Shown in pieces: positions 9,766-18,435 of a DNA stretch of 64,000 bases (positions are counted from its first letter, which is position 1; each line of letters starts with the position of its first letter). The position numbers and the translations under genes were made by a program. The notes beneath the pieces were generated by a model. That model was not told the DNA's origin and did no database searches. It saw nothing but the letters and a program-made list of their open reading frames with translations. This DNA comes from Agapetus fuscipes (lineage: Eukaryota; Arthropoda; Insecta; Trichoptera; Glossosomatidae): contig OX637339.1 of NCBI GenBank assembly GCA_951799405.1, positions 1,984,001 to 2,048,000 on the forward strand. The letters run 5' to 3'.

Positions 9766-9922
9766 AAATTTACATCGTAATTTTGGAGCTCAATGCATTT
9801 ATTACTTTACATTTGCCTCTACGGCATGCTCGCCCCTGCTTCTCAGCATGCATAGCACTGAGCACATAATATAAACTCCACAACATAAGTTATTACCTGT
9901 AATAGTTTTACCGTGGATTTAG

Positions 9923-9950
9923 AGTTACTCTGCTCTAAAGAGTAACTCTA
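9923..9950. repeat. Short palindrome
   Basis: AGAGTTACTCT and AGAGTAACTCT flank a 6-base centre. It has no other recognised context. Confidence 0.5.
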
Positions 9951-9993
9951 CTCCGGATGGTAACTTTACTCTCAACTAGTGGTTCTTAACCTT

Positions 9994-10625
9994 TTCAACC
10001 AGAGACTATTTTGCCTCGTATTTGTAGACCAGGGACCATTTTGACTGTTTTCTATCGTTCAGAGGCCACTTTGACTGTTTTTGTTCTGCCAGGGACCCCT
10101 TTAAGTGTATTCTATCAACCAGGGATTGTGAAAGAATGGGATATACAAAGTGAGCGTAAAAGAAGAAAATGCATGAAAAAGGTGATGGATATGAAGGAAT
10201 TGAAAGAGGTATGTCAGGATAGGAAAAAATTGAGGCAACTCTGCAGAGGCTCTGGCCACCCCTAGCGGAATGGCGACAGAGTTACAGTTACAGTTACAGG
10301 GACCACTTAGAAGGTTTTCTATCAACCAGGGACCACTTACACGGTTTTCTATCAGCCAGGGGCCACTTTGGCTGTTTTTGTTCGACCAGAGACCACTTGA
10401 GTGTTTTTTTTTATCAACCAGGGACCACTTTGACTGTTTTCTATTGACCAGGGATCACTTTGTCTGTTTTCTCTCTGCCAAAGACCACTTTGACTGTTTT
10501 CTCTCTGCTAAATAATGTGTTGACTGTTTTATCGACTAAGGACCACTTTGCGTGTTTTCTAATGATCACCTATGACTGTTTCCAATCAACCAGGGACAAT
10601 TTTGACTGTTCAATTTTAACTAAAC
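9994..10625. repeat. Degenerate minisatellite of ~30-35 base units
   Basis: At least 15 loose units of the form ACCAGGGACCACTTTGACTG + TTTTCTATC. Units vary in length and sequence, which indicates an old array. A LINE-D 3' end (10126-10305) splits it. Confidence 0.8.
10126..10305 (+). mobile_element. LINE-D 3' end inside the minisatellite
   Basis: It encodes the domain end KEWDIQSERKRRKCMKKVMD and CQDRKKLRQLC, stops at GGCCACCCCTAG, and ends ACAGTTACAGTTACAG. CAGGGA lies at the left junction and again at the right, consistent with a target duplication drawn from the minisatellite unit. Confidence 0.85.
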
Positions 10626-11090
10626 AATTTTCTATCGACTATGGACTACAAAGGCGTCCCAAAATCGGTTTTGGGCCGTCTTTTGAAGTATTTACTATCG
10701 GAAATCTCTCAAACCACGAGTGGCAGTCGGTTTTAAGATCTTTGAGACGCCACTGCAAAAGCACACTCACCCAACACTGTTGCAGACAATAGCTCAATGT
10801 TCTGTCTCGACTTTGACATGCCCACTGCCATGGCTCTCGTAGACCTTAGGTTGAGAATAACTCCTCTAAAGTTGGAACACCCAACGTTCTCGCATAGAAA
10901 AGTGAGGTGCAACGGTAATTTGCATTTGTATGGAACACTGTGCATGTATGAACGAGATGACGCGAATACACACTAATATTCAGTATTATTCGACCTTATT
11001 TTCGAGTATGTTTTATTAAATAGATTTGTGAAGATGAATGCAATTCACCAACCTATTTTGTCTGGCCAGAAACATTATCAATTAATAATT
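10626..11090. other. Unassigned stretch
   Basis: No recognised repeat and no frame that looks coding. It carries one short repeat-poor GC-richer part around 10800-10950. Confidence 0.35.
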
Positions 11091-11094
11091 CTAA

Positions 11095-11335
11095 TAATCT
11101 TATCTAAGTTGCAAAGATATGTAACATTAAGGATTCACATTAAATGCATTTTCACAAGCAGACACGTATAACTTCGTGCTTAAACATGCCGCATGTGGAC
11201 TTACAATATAAAAACCCGAATTTCAAATGAAAAACACCCTGCAACTCTTGCCGACCTACCCCGAAAAAGGGGTGCCCATGGCAAAGTGAACCATCTTCTA
11301 CAGCATGGGTGATCAGCCACCCATGCTGTAGAATT
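11095..11335 (-). mobile_element. LINE-A 3' UTR copy
   Basis: From TCTAAGTTGCAAAGATATGT to CAGCATGGGTGATCAGCC. CACCCATGCTGTAGAA then repeats in inverted form at 11318-11334, giving a short hairpin at the truncation point. Confidence 0.83.
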
Positions 11336-11339
11336 CATT

Positions 11340-11588
11340 ATTTAAAATTCATAATTCTAGAATATTCGAGTAAACACTCACACGATATCGAACCAATACA
11401 AGTAGAATAATTTAAGTACCTACATCTAGAGACTTCACAAACTCACTCAGACACAACTCAGAGTTAAGTATTGGAAGTTTGTAGAATATGATAGATAGTT
11501 CCAGACGAATCTAAGTCCAGAATGTTTCAATTGTAATAGCTACATAAGGCGTGAATTGCCTGCAAGAGTTCAGTCTCAAGATACTCTT
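11340..11588 (+). mobile_element. LTR-like fragment with core promoter
   Basis: It resembles the LTR group at 27-28 kb: a TACATAAG box at 11541 and a TCAGT initiator at 11570, about 30 bases apart, with the shared GGCGTGAATTGCCTGCA segment between. The fragment stops where MITE-J begins. No internal retrotransposon region follows. Confidence 0.5.
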
Positions 11589-11589
11589 A

Positions 11590-11766
11590 GAGCCCGTTTC
11601 CACTTGTCGGGTTTCGGATCCGTATATTAATCGGAGGTTCCAGTGGCAGAACATTATATATGGAGCTATTCACACTTGTCGGAAACCGATTTTGTCCGAA
11701 ATGTTCTGCAACTGGAACCTCCGATGAATATACGGATCCGACACCCGACAAGTGGGAACGGGCTCT
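11590..11766. mobile_element. MITE-J, copy 2 (fold-back)
   Basis: Arms as in 8671-8845 (GAGCCCGTTTCCACTTGTCG and complement). The centre with GGAAACCGATTTTGTCCGAA is inverted relative to copy 1. It interrupts an LTR-like fragment. Confidence 0.88.
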
Positions 11767-12096
11767 CACACCAACTCACACAGACACACAACATTTGCAA
11801 CAATCCATACTTTCAAGATGGCAAAACCATCTGACTTTTTCTACCCTCATTTTTCGTACTCTCCGTATTCGAATATTCGCTATGGTGAACATATTCCCGG
11901 CATCTCTAGCATGAGCCACGTTGCTAATGCACACCCGGGTCTGTGGATGAAGCGCCTTAAAACTTCATCCACATTTGAATGCCTTAAATGCCTCGCTGCA
12001 GAAATTGCCCGACGTGACTATTTAGATTTTAAGGCTCAACAATAGATTTGGACAAGGTAAACGTCTATCAATAAATCTAAGTTGCAAATGTTTTTT

Positions 12097-12216
12097 GTCA
12101 ACGACGTTAGCCATGTTGAAAGCACCGGTTCCCATAGATCACCGAAGTTAAGCAACATTGGGCGTGGTCAGTGCTTGGATGGGTAACCGCTCAGGTACAC
12201 TGCGTGTCGTTGGCAT
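12097..12216 (+). ncRNA. 5S rRNA-like head of a composite SINE, copy 1
   Basis: 120 bases, the length of a full 5S rRNA. It shows ATCACCGAAGTTAAGCAACA (box A region of the internal promoter) and TGCTTGGATGGGTAACCGC (box C region), and the two ends GTCAACGAC / GTCGTTGGC pair as helix I. There is no T-run terminator; SINE-1 follows at once (CTTGGACCGGTCCGTAGTC). So it is a SINE head, not a 5S gene. The same junction occurs at 54362 and 58124. Confidence 0.85.
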
Positions 12217-12575
12217 CTTGGACCGGTCCGTAGTCCGTAGTGGCAACACTTCGGACTCGTAAATGGAAGGTTGTGGATTCGGATCCCGGCGGAGCACAAA
12301 AATATACCATTTATATTTCGGCTGTGCTCTTCGCTGGGTTGAAAAATTCATAAACCTTTACCAATGACCGGTCACCAAAGGTCCATCCAGCCTTACAGCA
12401 ACTGGGTCTTGCTTGAGTATTGGCGCTTTGTAGCGACGACCAAGCTCGTACAGGTGTAAGGTTGTAGTGCCGCAGAGGTCTGCGGCACTACAACAAGTGT
12501 CATAGACCCCTAGAGTCTTTAGAATCTAGGGAGTCTCCCGCACAGGATTTCTTAAAAAAAAAAAAAAAAGTGTGA
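12217..12575 (+). mobile_element. SINE-1 body with tail B, joined to the 5S head
   Basis: Box B variant GGATTCGGATCCCGGCGGAG, body GGTCCATCCAGCCTTACAGC, then tail B (CACTACAACAAGTGTCATAG, GAATCTAGGGAGTCTCCCGC, ACAGGATTTCTT) and an A17 run. The poly-A end marks retroposition. With the head, the composite SINE spans 12097-12575. Confidence 0.88.
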
Positions 12576-12579
12576 TTAA

Positions 12580-13075
12580 GGGCCTGTTGCACCAACCTCC
12601 AATCAATATTTGATTGTCACATCAAATTTGATTGCTTAAGTCTGGTAATTATTAATTATTATTAATACAAAATTTAAAAAGCGCCTTTTATGACAGTGTG
12701 CCACTACAAAGGCGCTTGTCCATATGATTGGACGAAGAGGTGAGTCTTGAGGCTTCTTTAAACAGTCTCTCCAAATCCAGCTCCTTCACTGAGGCGGGAA
12801 TAACATTCCAAGTCATTGGAGCGGCCGCCTTGAATGCCCTGTCGCCAAAAACAGTGCGGGGCCTTCTTGCACGGATGTCCAGGCAGCTGCTTCTTGATGG
12901 TAAGGACCTCGGTTGGGTATTTCTCGGAAGTGGGTAATAATATGATGGAATTTGAACAGGAAATATGATGTACATCAGCTGGCTTACGTATCTACAACCA
13001 AATTTTTGATTTGATGGGAAAAATTACATTTAATTTTGATTTTTGTCTGATTGGAGCTTGGTGCAACAGAGGCCC
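12580..13075. mobile_element. MITE-K, copy 1, split by a LINE fragment
   Basis: Termini GGGCCTGTTGCACCAA and TTGGTGCAACAGAGGCCC. The copy at 36754-37007 lacks the central 255 bases and shows the original uninterrupted site (TTCTGGTAAGGACCTCGG). Sub-terminal TTTGATTGCTTA and TTTGATTTGATGGG segments are shared. Non-coding DNA element. Confidence 0.85.
12649..12897 (-). pseudogene. LINE C-terminal fragment inserted in MITE-K
   Basis: The minus strand encodes FGDRAFKAAAPMTWNVIP and VKELDLERLFKEASRL, the AxxxWNxLP...FK pattern of CR1/jockey-group LINE C-termini. The non-coding end carries ATTATTAATTATTATTAAT. TGGTAA is present at 12643-12648 and 12898-12903, a good target duplication. Only about 70 codons survive. 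Confidence 0.8.
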
Positions 13076-13079
13076 TATG

Positions 13080-13200
13080 TGTTTTGTGTCTGTGTGAGTC
13101 TCAAGTCTCTATATGTAGGTACTTAAACAATCATTTAAAATAAAAGTATTTGTATTGGTTGAGATTGCTCGAGTATTCTAGTAAGGTCTCGCATGTGCCA
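13080..13200 (-). mobile_element. LTR-like fragment, inverted relative to 11340
   Basis: The minus strand matches 11355-11465: a CTCGAGCAATCTCAACCAAT-type start, then ATTTAAGTACCTACAT and AGAGACTTG with the CTCACACAGACACA end. The two pieces lie in opposite orientation about 1.7 kb apart. Confidence 0.45.
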
Positions 13201-13714
13201 GTTCTCACTGATTCGAGAACAATCCACATACCTGATATGAAAAGGGCTAAAGCTGTCTGTAGCGGGAGACTTGTATCTGAGCCGTCGAGCTATACAGTTC
13301 AAAAGCAACCCTGTGTACGAACCGTATGTGAAGTGTATTTTAAAATGAATTGTGCAAAATAATTAATAAACTCAATTTTTATTAAATTGTAACTGGTAAA
13401 ATCAGAGCAATATTATTTTTCGTCCCCCCATTTCTCACTTATCTTTCGCATTCCCTTTGTACACTCAAAAATGACAGCGCTTTATTTATTTGCTAGACAA
13501 ATATGTTGAACGGGTTGGTACTCCTCGAGAACTCAGACCGTCACTTAGCGGGAAGTTTTTCAGTGACAGTTTACAACGGCACAGTGACAAAACGACACAT
13601 TACAGAACGACACATGACAGAACAACACATGAAAAAACATCATAATACCAGTACATCACATGACAAAAGTTCACTGTCACAAAACGACACAGAAAATACA
13701 TCACTATGATAATA

Positions 13715-13960
13715 CATCTAATCTAATCTAATCTAAGTTGCAAAGATAATTATGTTACATTGGAGATTCACATTACATGCATTTTCACAACGAGACACGT
13801 ACAAGTTCGCGCTTGCACATCCCGCATGTGAATCTACAACATAAAAACAAAATCTCAAATGGATATACACCCTGCAACTCTTGCCGTCCTTCCCTGAGAC
13901 AGGGGTGACAAAGTGAACCATTTTGACAGCACGGGTGGTCAGCCGCATACCAACCTACAA
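13715..13960 (-). mobile_element. LINE-A 3' UTR copy in the FB-Q left arm
   Basis: Tail ATCTAATCTAATCTAAGTTG at 13716, end at GGTCAGCCGCATACCAACCT. FB-Q arm units resume directly after it. Confidence 0.85.
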
Positions 13961-14174
13961 TACATCACATTATGACAATACATCACATGACAAAATATCA
14001 CATACCATAAACGACACACAAAACGGTTTTTTCTAGTGATATTTTGTCATTGTGATGCATTGTCATAGTGATGTATTTTCTGTGTTATTTTGTCATAGTG
14101 ATATTTTGTCATGTGAAGTACTGTCGTTGTGATGTTCTGTCATGTGTCATTCTGTCATGAGTTGTTCTGGGTCC

Positions 14175-14985
14175 GAGAGAGGGTAGAATTTAAGTTGTGT
14201 CTCACTGTACATAGGGCCCTGAACGGCACGGCACCCCCATGTCTCGCTGAGCTATGTTCTGTCGATAAGCCTTCAAAACGACCACTACGTTCTGCCCTCA
14301 CTGCTGTCAACAAGGTCATAGTGCCCAAAAGAGCGAACACATCAAATTTTGCAGACAGGAGCTTTGCGGTGGCCGGGCCGGTTGCCTGGAACAATTTGCC
14401 CGTCGGTGTTCGCGCGAACCAGCCTACCACCACATTTAGAAAGGGATGGATATGAAAGAGAAGTAAATAAGGTATGCACCGTAGAAATGGCTCATTTGAG
14501 AAGTATGACAGGAAAAACACTGGGAGATAGAGTAAGAAATGAATGCGGAGTAAAAGAAAGCGTGAAAGTGAAAGTTCAAAGAAGTGTGATGCGATGGTTT
14601 GGACATATTGAAAGGACGAATGAAGACTGACTGACAAAAATAGTGTATAAAGGGAATGTAATAGGTAAGCGTGGAAGGGAAAGACCTAGAAATGAATGGA
14701 TTGATCAGATAAGTGAGATTGCGAATGAATGGAATTCACAGAGTGGAAACAAGGGAAGAGCATGCATGAAAAGAGTGATGAAATTAGATGAGATGAAAGA
14801 AGTATGCAAGGACAGAGTCAAGTGGAGGCACTTGTGTGGAGGTACCGGCCACCCCTAGAGGAATGGCGGCAGGATACAAGACAAGACTGAAGACACTGCT
14901 TTTCTCCAGAAGCCATGACGCCTTTGAGATGGTCCTGGACCATTAAATGGCGCCACAGGAAAGAAATCATCCATAATCATCATCT
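14175..14985 (+). pseudogene. LINE-E C-terminal fragment, split by LINE-B
   Basis: The frame at 14129-14455 encodes LTVHRALNGTAPPCLAELC, VPKRANTSNFADRSFAVAGP and AWNNLPVGVRANQPTTTF. It breaks at 14450 and resumes at 14886 (CTGAAGACACTGCTTTTCTC), ending GAAATCATCCATAATCATCAT. The copy at 54806-55077 is continuous across this point. The AGPVAWNNLP motif is typical of CR1-group C-termini; the clade is an inference. Confidence 0.82.
14451..14885 (+). mobile_element. LINE-B 3' end inserted in LINE-E
   Basis: It encodes VCTVEMAHLRSMTGKTLGDR, VMRWFGHIERTNED, then after a stop and frameshift near 14630 GKRGRERPRNEWIDQISEIA and CKDRVKWRHLCGGTGHP. It stops in the GGCCACCCCTAG motif and ends GCAGGATACAAGACAAGA, the (AAGAC)n tail. 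Confidence 0.88.
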
Positions 14986-15257
14986 GTCATGCGCTGTTCT
15001 GTCAAGTGTCGTTTTGTCACTGTGTCGTTCTAGCATGGAAGCGAGTTTCTCATACCGCTCCCCCCCAATTACAATAAATCCTTCACTCGACTCACATTCG
15101 GCTCCGCAGACTGTAAATCACGGGCGATGCAAGGAAACAACTAATGCATTACATAGTGTTAGTGTTAGTGTTGCGCTCTTACTGAGACTTGGAGAAAAGT
15201 AATGTCGGATAGAGATGAAGTAGGAAGCCCGTCAAATAAATTAACCCCATCTGTAAT

Positions 15258-16040
15258 CCCGGTCCGTAGCTCAATGGTAACACTGCGGACTCTGAATGGG
15301 AAGGTTGTGGGTTCAAATCCCGGCGGAGCAAGAAAAAAATAAATATATATATATTGTAATGTTTTTGGGTTCGAAAAGTCTCTAAATTAAAACATACAGG
15401 TCTTCTTTCAGGATCTTTATTTGCACTTAATTTATTTTAACAATTCATTTTATTTTTAACACTTTTAGCAACTCAAATTTATTTTCCAAGTTCAGTATCG
15501 CTTACACTCTTCAATCAAAGGCAACTATCTCACTGACTAGGTGCACTCAACATTACGCCTTATATACTTCACAGACAAAAGTCTCTAGTGACTAATTTGC
15601 CATCAAAGCTCTCGAACATTCTACCAACTTCAAGAGTACAAAAGGATCATTTAATTTCTAGATTTCTTAGGCCTATAATTATTGCTACCTACGATGTACA
15701 CCTATATTAATCTACTTTTGACATAATACTATAATAACTATCACTACCTACGATGTACACCTATATTAATCTACTATTTACATAACAATATGTAACATTT
15801 ATATTTTCAAATTTGCTCTTCGCTGTGTTGAAAAATTCATAAGCCTTTACCAATAATCGGTCACCAAAGGTCCATCCAGCCTTACAGCAACCGGGTCTTG
15901 CTTGAGTATTGGCGCTTTGTAGCGACGACCTAGCTCGTACACCTCTGCGCCACTACAACAAGTGTCATAGACCGCTAGAGTATCTAGAATCTAGGGAGTC
16001 TGCCGCACAGGATTTTTTAGTGATTTTTATATTTACATGT
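15258..16040 (+). mobile_element. SINE-1 with tail B, split by a solo LTR
   Basis: The head (15260-15345) is the TAGCTCAATGGTAACACTGC / GGACTCTGAATGGGAAGG variant found in dimers. The body resumes at 15795 (TTATATTTTCAAATTTGCTC) and runs to tail B (CCGCACAGGATTTTTTAG). The LTR at 15355-15787 separates head from body. Confidence 0.88.
15355..15787 (-). mobile_element. Solo LTR, copy 2
   Basis: 433 bases, reverse complement of 27938-28372 with few differences. It begins TG and ends CA in its own orientation. The 4-base duplication ATAT flanks it at 15351-15354 and 15788-15791. No internal region remains, so it looks like an LTR left by recombination. The superfamily (Ty3/Gypsy, BEL or other) cannot be told from an LTR alone. 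Confidence 0.85.
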
Positions 16041-16149
16041 GCAGCAGAGACGATTCTTGCATGTACGAGAACATGGTAAATACCACGCCATACCAGAGAC
16101 GTCACACACACTAACCAGCGTGCCTAGGTTCACGTAACTCATACGTTCG

Positions 16150-16232
16150 TAGCAATAGAAAAAAATGGAGGCAGCTCTGCAGAAGCTCTGGCCACCCCTA
16201 GCGGAATGTTGACAGAGTTACAGTTACCGCTA
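16150..16232 (+). mobile_element. LINE-D extreme 3' end
   Basis: AAAAAAATGGAGGCAGCTCT, GGCCACCCCTAGCGGAATG and the tail ACAGAGTTACAGTTACCG. About 80 bases, inside element R. Confidence 0.78.
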
Positions 16233-16348
16233 CATTTTTTAATTTACGCCATCGAGGTGACATTTACGCAATACTTTATACTGGGGGTACTGAATCGGTT
16301 GCGAGGTGTGCGGGCACACCTTCTCCCGTCTAGACGCCGTCTGGCCCC

Positions 16349-16441
16349 CCAGACGTCTGATGCACCCCCCCTCCCCCACTCCCAGACGTCTGATGCACCC
16401 CCTCCCCCACTCCTAGACGTCTGATGCACCCCCGCCCCCCC
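16349..16441. repeat. Three C-rich tandem units with AGACGTCTG
   Basis: Three ~31-base units, each CCAGACGTCTGATGCACCCC plus a C-run. The plus strand is almost free of G outside the palindrome, so the minus strand could form G-quadruplexes. Confidence 0.8.
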
Positions 16442-17187
16442 AGTCTGGCCATTTCCGCCCTGCGCGACCTTCACCTTGAACGCTAGACGGGGGGCGTGTT
16501 CCCATTCCCCGACCTAAAAGGAATGTTTACTCAGACAAGCACACGGAAAAAATTGAATTCATCAAGTAGTTTCAGTTTTTCCATATTTACTCAAAAACTA
16601 TTGACATTATAAAAAAACGGTTTCGATACTACACTAGACAATGTATAGTTCTATAAATAGAATGAAAAAAAATATTTCCAAAACATAGCACACACGAGAA
16701 AGTAGCTACAGAAGTGAAAAAAACGTATTTTTTTAAATATTTTTTTGTGGTCGCAATTTTTAAGTTATATATTTTGTTTAAACTTTATAATTAAGATAAA
16801 AAATTAATAAACATGCTTGATTTTTTTCATTACTGTCACTTTTTTGCTAATACCATAAAGTGTAAGAAACAATAACGGCAGATTTAGGGTATGATACTTC
16901 CGTGTGCATTTCTGAGTGAACATTCCTTTTAGGTCGGGGAATGGGAACACGCAGACGGGGGGGATGCGTTTGCGTGCCTCCCCCCAACTCTCCTACCCTC
17001 CACACCCGCCCCCTCCATTCGAATTTGGAATGAATGCGCGCACACCCTAAATATGCCATAGAGTGCAGTGGTAATATGACGACATAATGGGCTCGGAACA
17101 AATAATATTAACACAAAAAATGTGATGTCACGCGTGAGGTTGATAGGGAAAAAATATTAAATATTTTTATAAACAATTATGATTTGT

Positions 17188-17685
17188 AACGCTACTAAGC
17201 TACACATATAGTGTAACTTCTTGCCTGCGTTTCCCTGAAGGGGTCGCATGTGGCGCTTCGGGACCTTTTAATTGTTACAGGTAAGGGGGTCGGCCTCACA
17301 CCAACCACTTTCAGTTGAAGTGGGGGTTTCCCAGCTCCCGGGGGGGCTGGTTCTCATTTCTTGTGAGGGCTGAGTAAAGCTTTGAGATCGAACCGTTGCT
17401 CTCGGCATGGAATGCAATGCACTAATTGAACTATAGACCTTTTTACAAGCTTGATCGTCGTCGCTACAAAGCGCCAATTCTCAAGCAAGACCCAGTTGCT
17501 GTGAGGCTGGATGGACCTTTGGTGACCGGTCATTGGTAAAGGTTTTATGAATTTTTCAACCCAGCGAAGAGCAAATTTGAAAATATAAATGGTATATTTT
17601 TTGTGCTCCACCGGGAATCGAACCCACAACCTTCCCATTCAGAGTCCGCAGTGTTACCACTGAGCTACGGACAATAATTATTTTG
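17188..17685 (-). mobile_element. SINE-1/SINE-2 dimer
   Basis: In its own orientation: SINE-1 head (box A TAGCTCAGTGGTAACACTGC, box B GGTTCGATTCCCGGTGGAGC), body, a short linker after ACCAAGCTTG, then a SINE-2 head, body and the ATAGTGTAACTTCTTGCCTG end. Both halves point the same way. It is near full length, about 490 bases. Confidence 0.88.
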
Positions 17686-17689
17686 ATGA

Positions 17690-18010
17690 AAATTTTAAGG
17701 TTTTGTCTGCAAGTGGGAATGCATGTAATATGAATCTTAAATGCAATATTAATTAAGTCGGTTTAATGGTCGAGGAGTAAAGTCGCTAAGCTTGACTAGC
17801 GTATTTGGAACAGAATAACGCTGATTCGAATCACGCCTGGCCCTTTGACCATAACTTCGACCCTGGTTCAACAAATGTAATTTGACGCCCACAAGCTTCT
17901 GTTTTCGAATGAAGACATCCGGCGAGGCAAAATGGGTTGGTGAATTGCATTTCTCTTCACAAATCTATTTTTTAAAAAGTAAAATATATCTCTGCAACTT
18001 AGATTATAGA
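17690..18010 (+). mobile_element. LINE-A 3' UTR with an embedded tRNA-like module
   Basis: LINE-A sequence to ATATGAATCTTAAATGCAAT is followed by a unit (17750-17985) with GACTAGCGTATTTGGAACAG and the box-B-like GATTCGAATCACGCC. The LINE-A end TCTCTGCAACTTAGATTATA follows. A second locus at 62400-62700 has the same left junction. Confidence 0.65.
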
Positions 18011-18019
18011 GATTATATA

Positions 18020-18093
18020 GGTGCGTTTGGAACTCGAGCTCGCGGCATGGAACGCAAGCGCTCTACCAACTGAGCTACCGTCCGACTTGTGAT
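18020..18093 (-). mobile_element. Isolated SINE-2 tRNA-like head
   Basis: The minus strand reads GTAGCTCAGTTGGTAGAGCG, then ATGCCGCGAGCTCGAGTTCC. About 70 bases match the tRNA-like region only. The 3' half lacks the acceptor-end pairing of a true tRNA, so this is not called a tRNA gene. Confidence 0.6.
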
Positions 18094-18435
18094 TAGCCTT
18101 TCATCCAAAAACAATGGCTAGCAAGGAGATGAAGGGGTGTGATTTGTAGGGAGCTATTTTTAGTCTTGTTTTGGTGAGTGCAATATAAAACTCCCGCATG
18201 GGCTGCAACCCTTTCTATTTTAGTCCCACCTCCCCCTTTGTGTCCTTGGTGCGCCCCCCCGCCCCTCCACGTCCTCACTCCCCACACAAGCCCCTCCTCC
18301 GCCCCCTAAGCCGTGTCACGACAAATCGGTCAAAGACAACCCGTCCACAGGCAGATCGGCCATGCATAAATTGGTTACACGATAGACACATTAGTCACGA
18401 ACTTAGTTAGTCGTTGTAGTAAAAATTAGTCGATA

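Larger units (their letters stand above)
13560..15040. repeat. FB-Q, copy 1: fold-back element with minisatellite arms
   Basis: The left arm (13566-13710, 13960-14015) repeats units like GACAAAACGACACATGACAG. The right arm (14033-14165, 14987-15040) is the same in inverted orientation, ending TTTTGTCACTGTGTCGTTCT. The turn lies near 14025. LINE-A is inserted in the left arm, LINE-E in the right arm, and LINE-B in that LINE-E. Confidence 0.75.
16090..17060. repeat. Element R, copy 1: C/G-rich arms with AT-rich core
   Basis: It begins with the CGTGCCTAGGTTCACGTAAC segment, followed by C-rich DNA with AGACGTCTG palindromes (16310-16490). A 33-base inverted pair comes next (16495-16528 and 16918-16951; CCCATTCCCCGACCTAAAAG) around an AT-rich core, then a G/C-rich end. 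The same order is found at 58320-59080. No coding frame. A LINE-D scrap is inserted at 16150. Confidence 0.65.

Noticed and set aside
10011..10792. Minisatellite-encoded repeat protein (DHFDCF-type residues)
   Set aside because: The frames are short, shift between units and are broken by LINE-D; this is non-coding tandem DNA.
12097..12216. Functional 5S rRNA gene
   Set aside because: The sequence is full length, but it lacks a T-run terminator, runs straight into SINE-1, and shares the same junction at three loci. It is a SINE head.
14155..14637. Long minus-strand frame of 160 codons
   Set aside because: It is the shadow of LINE-E and LINE-B coding sequence on the plus strand.
16244..16474. 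Glycine-rich protein on the minus strand
   Set aside because: It is produced by C-run repeats of element R; composition alone explains it.
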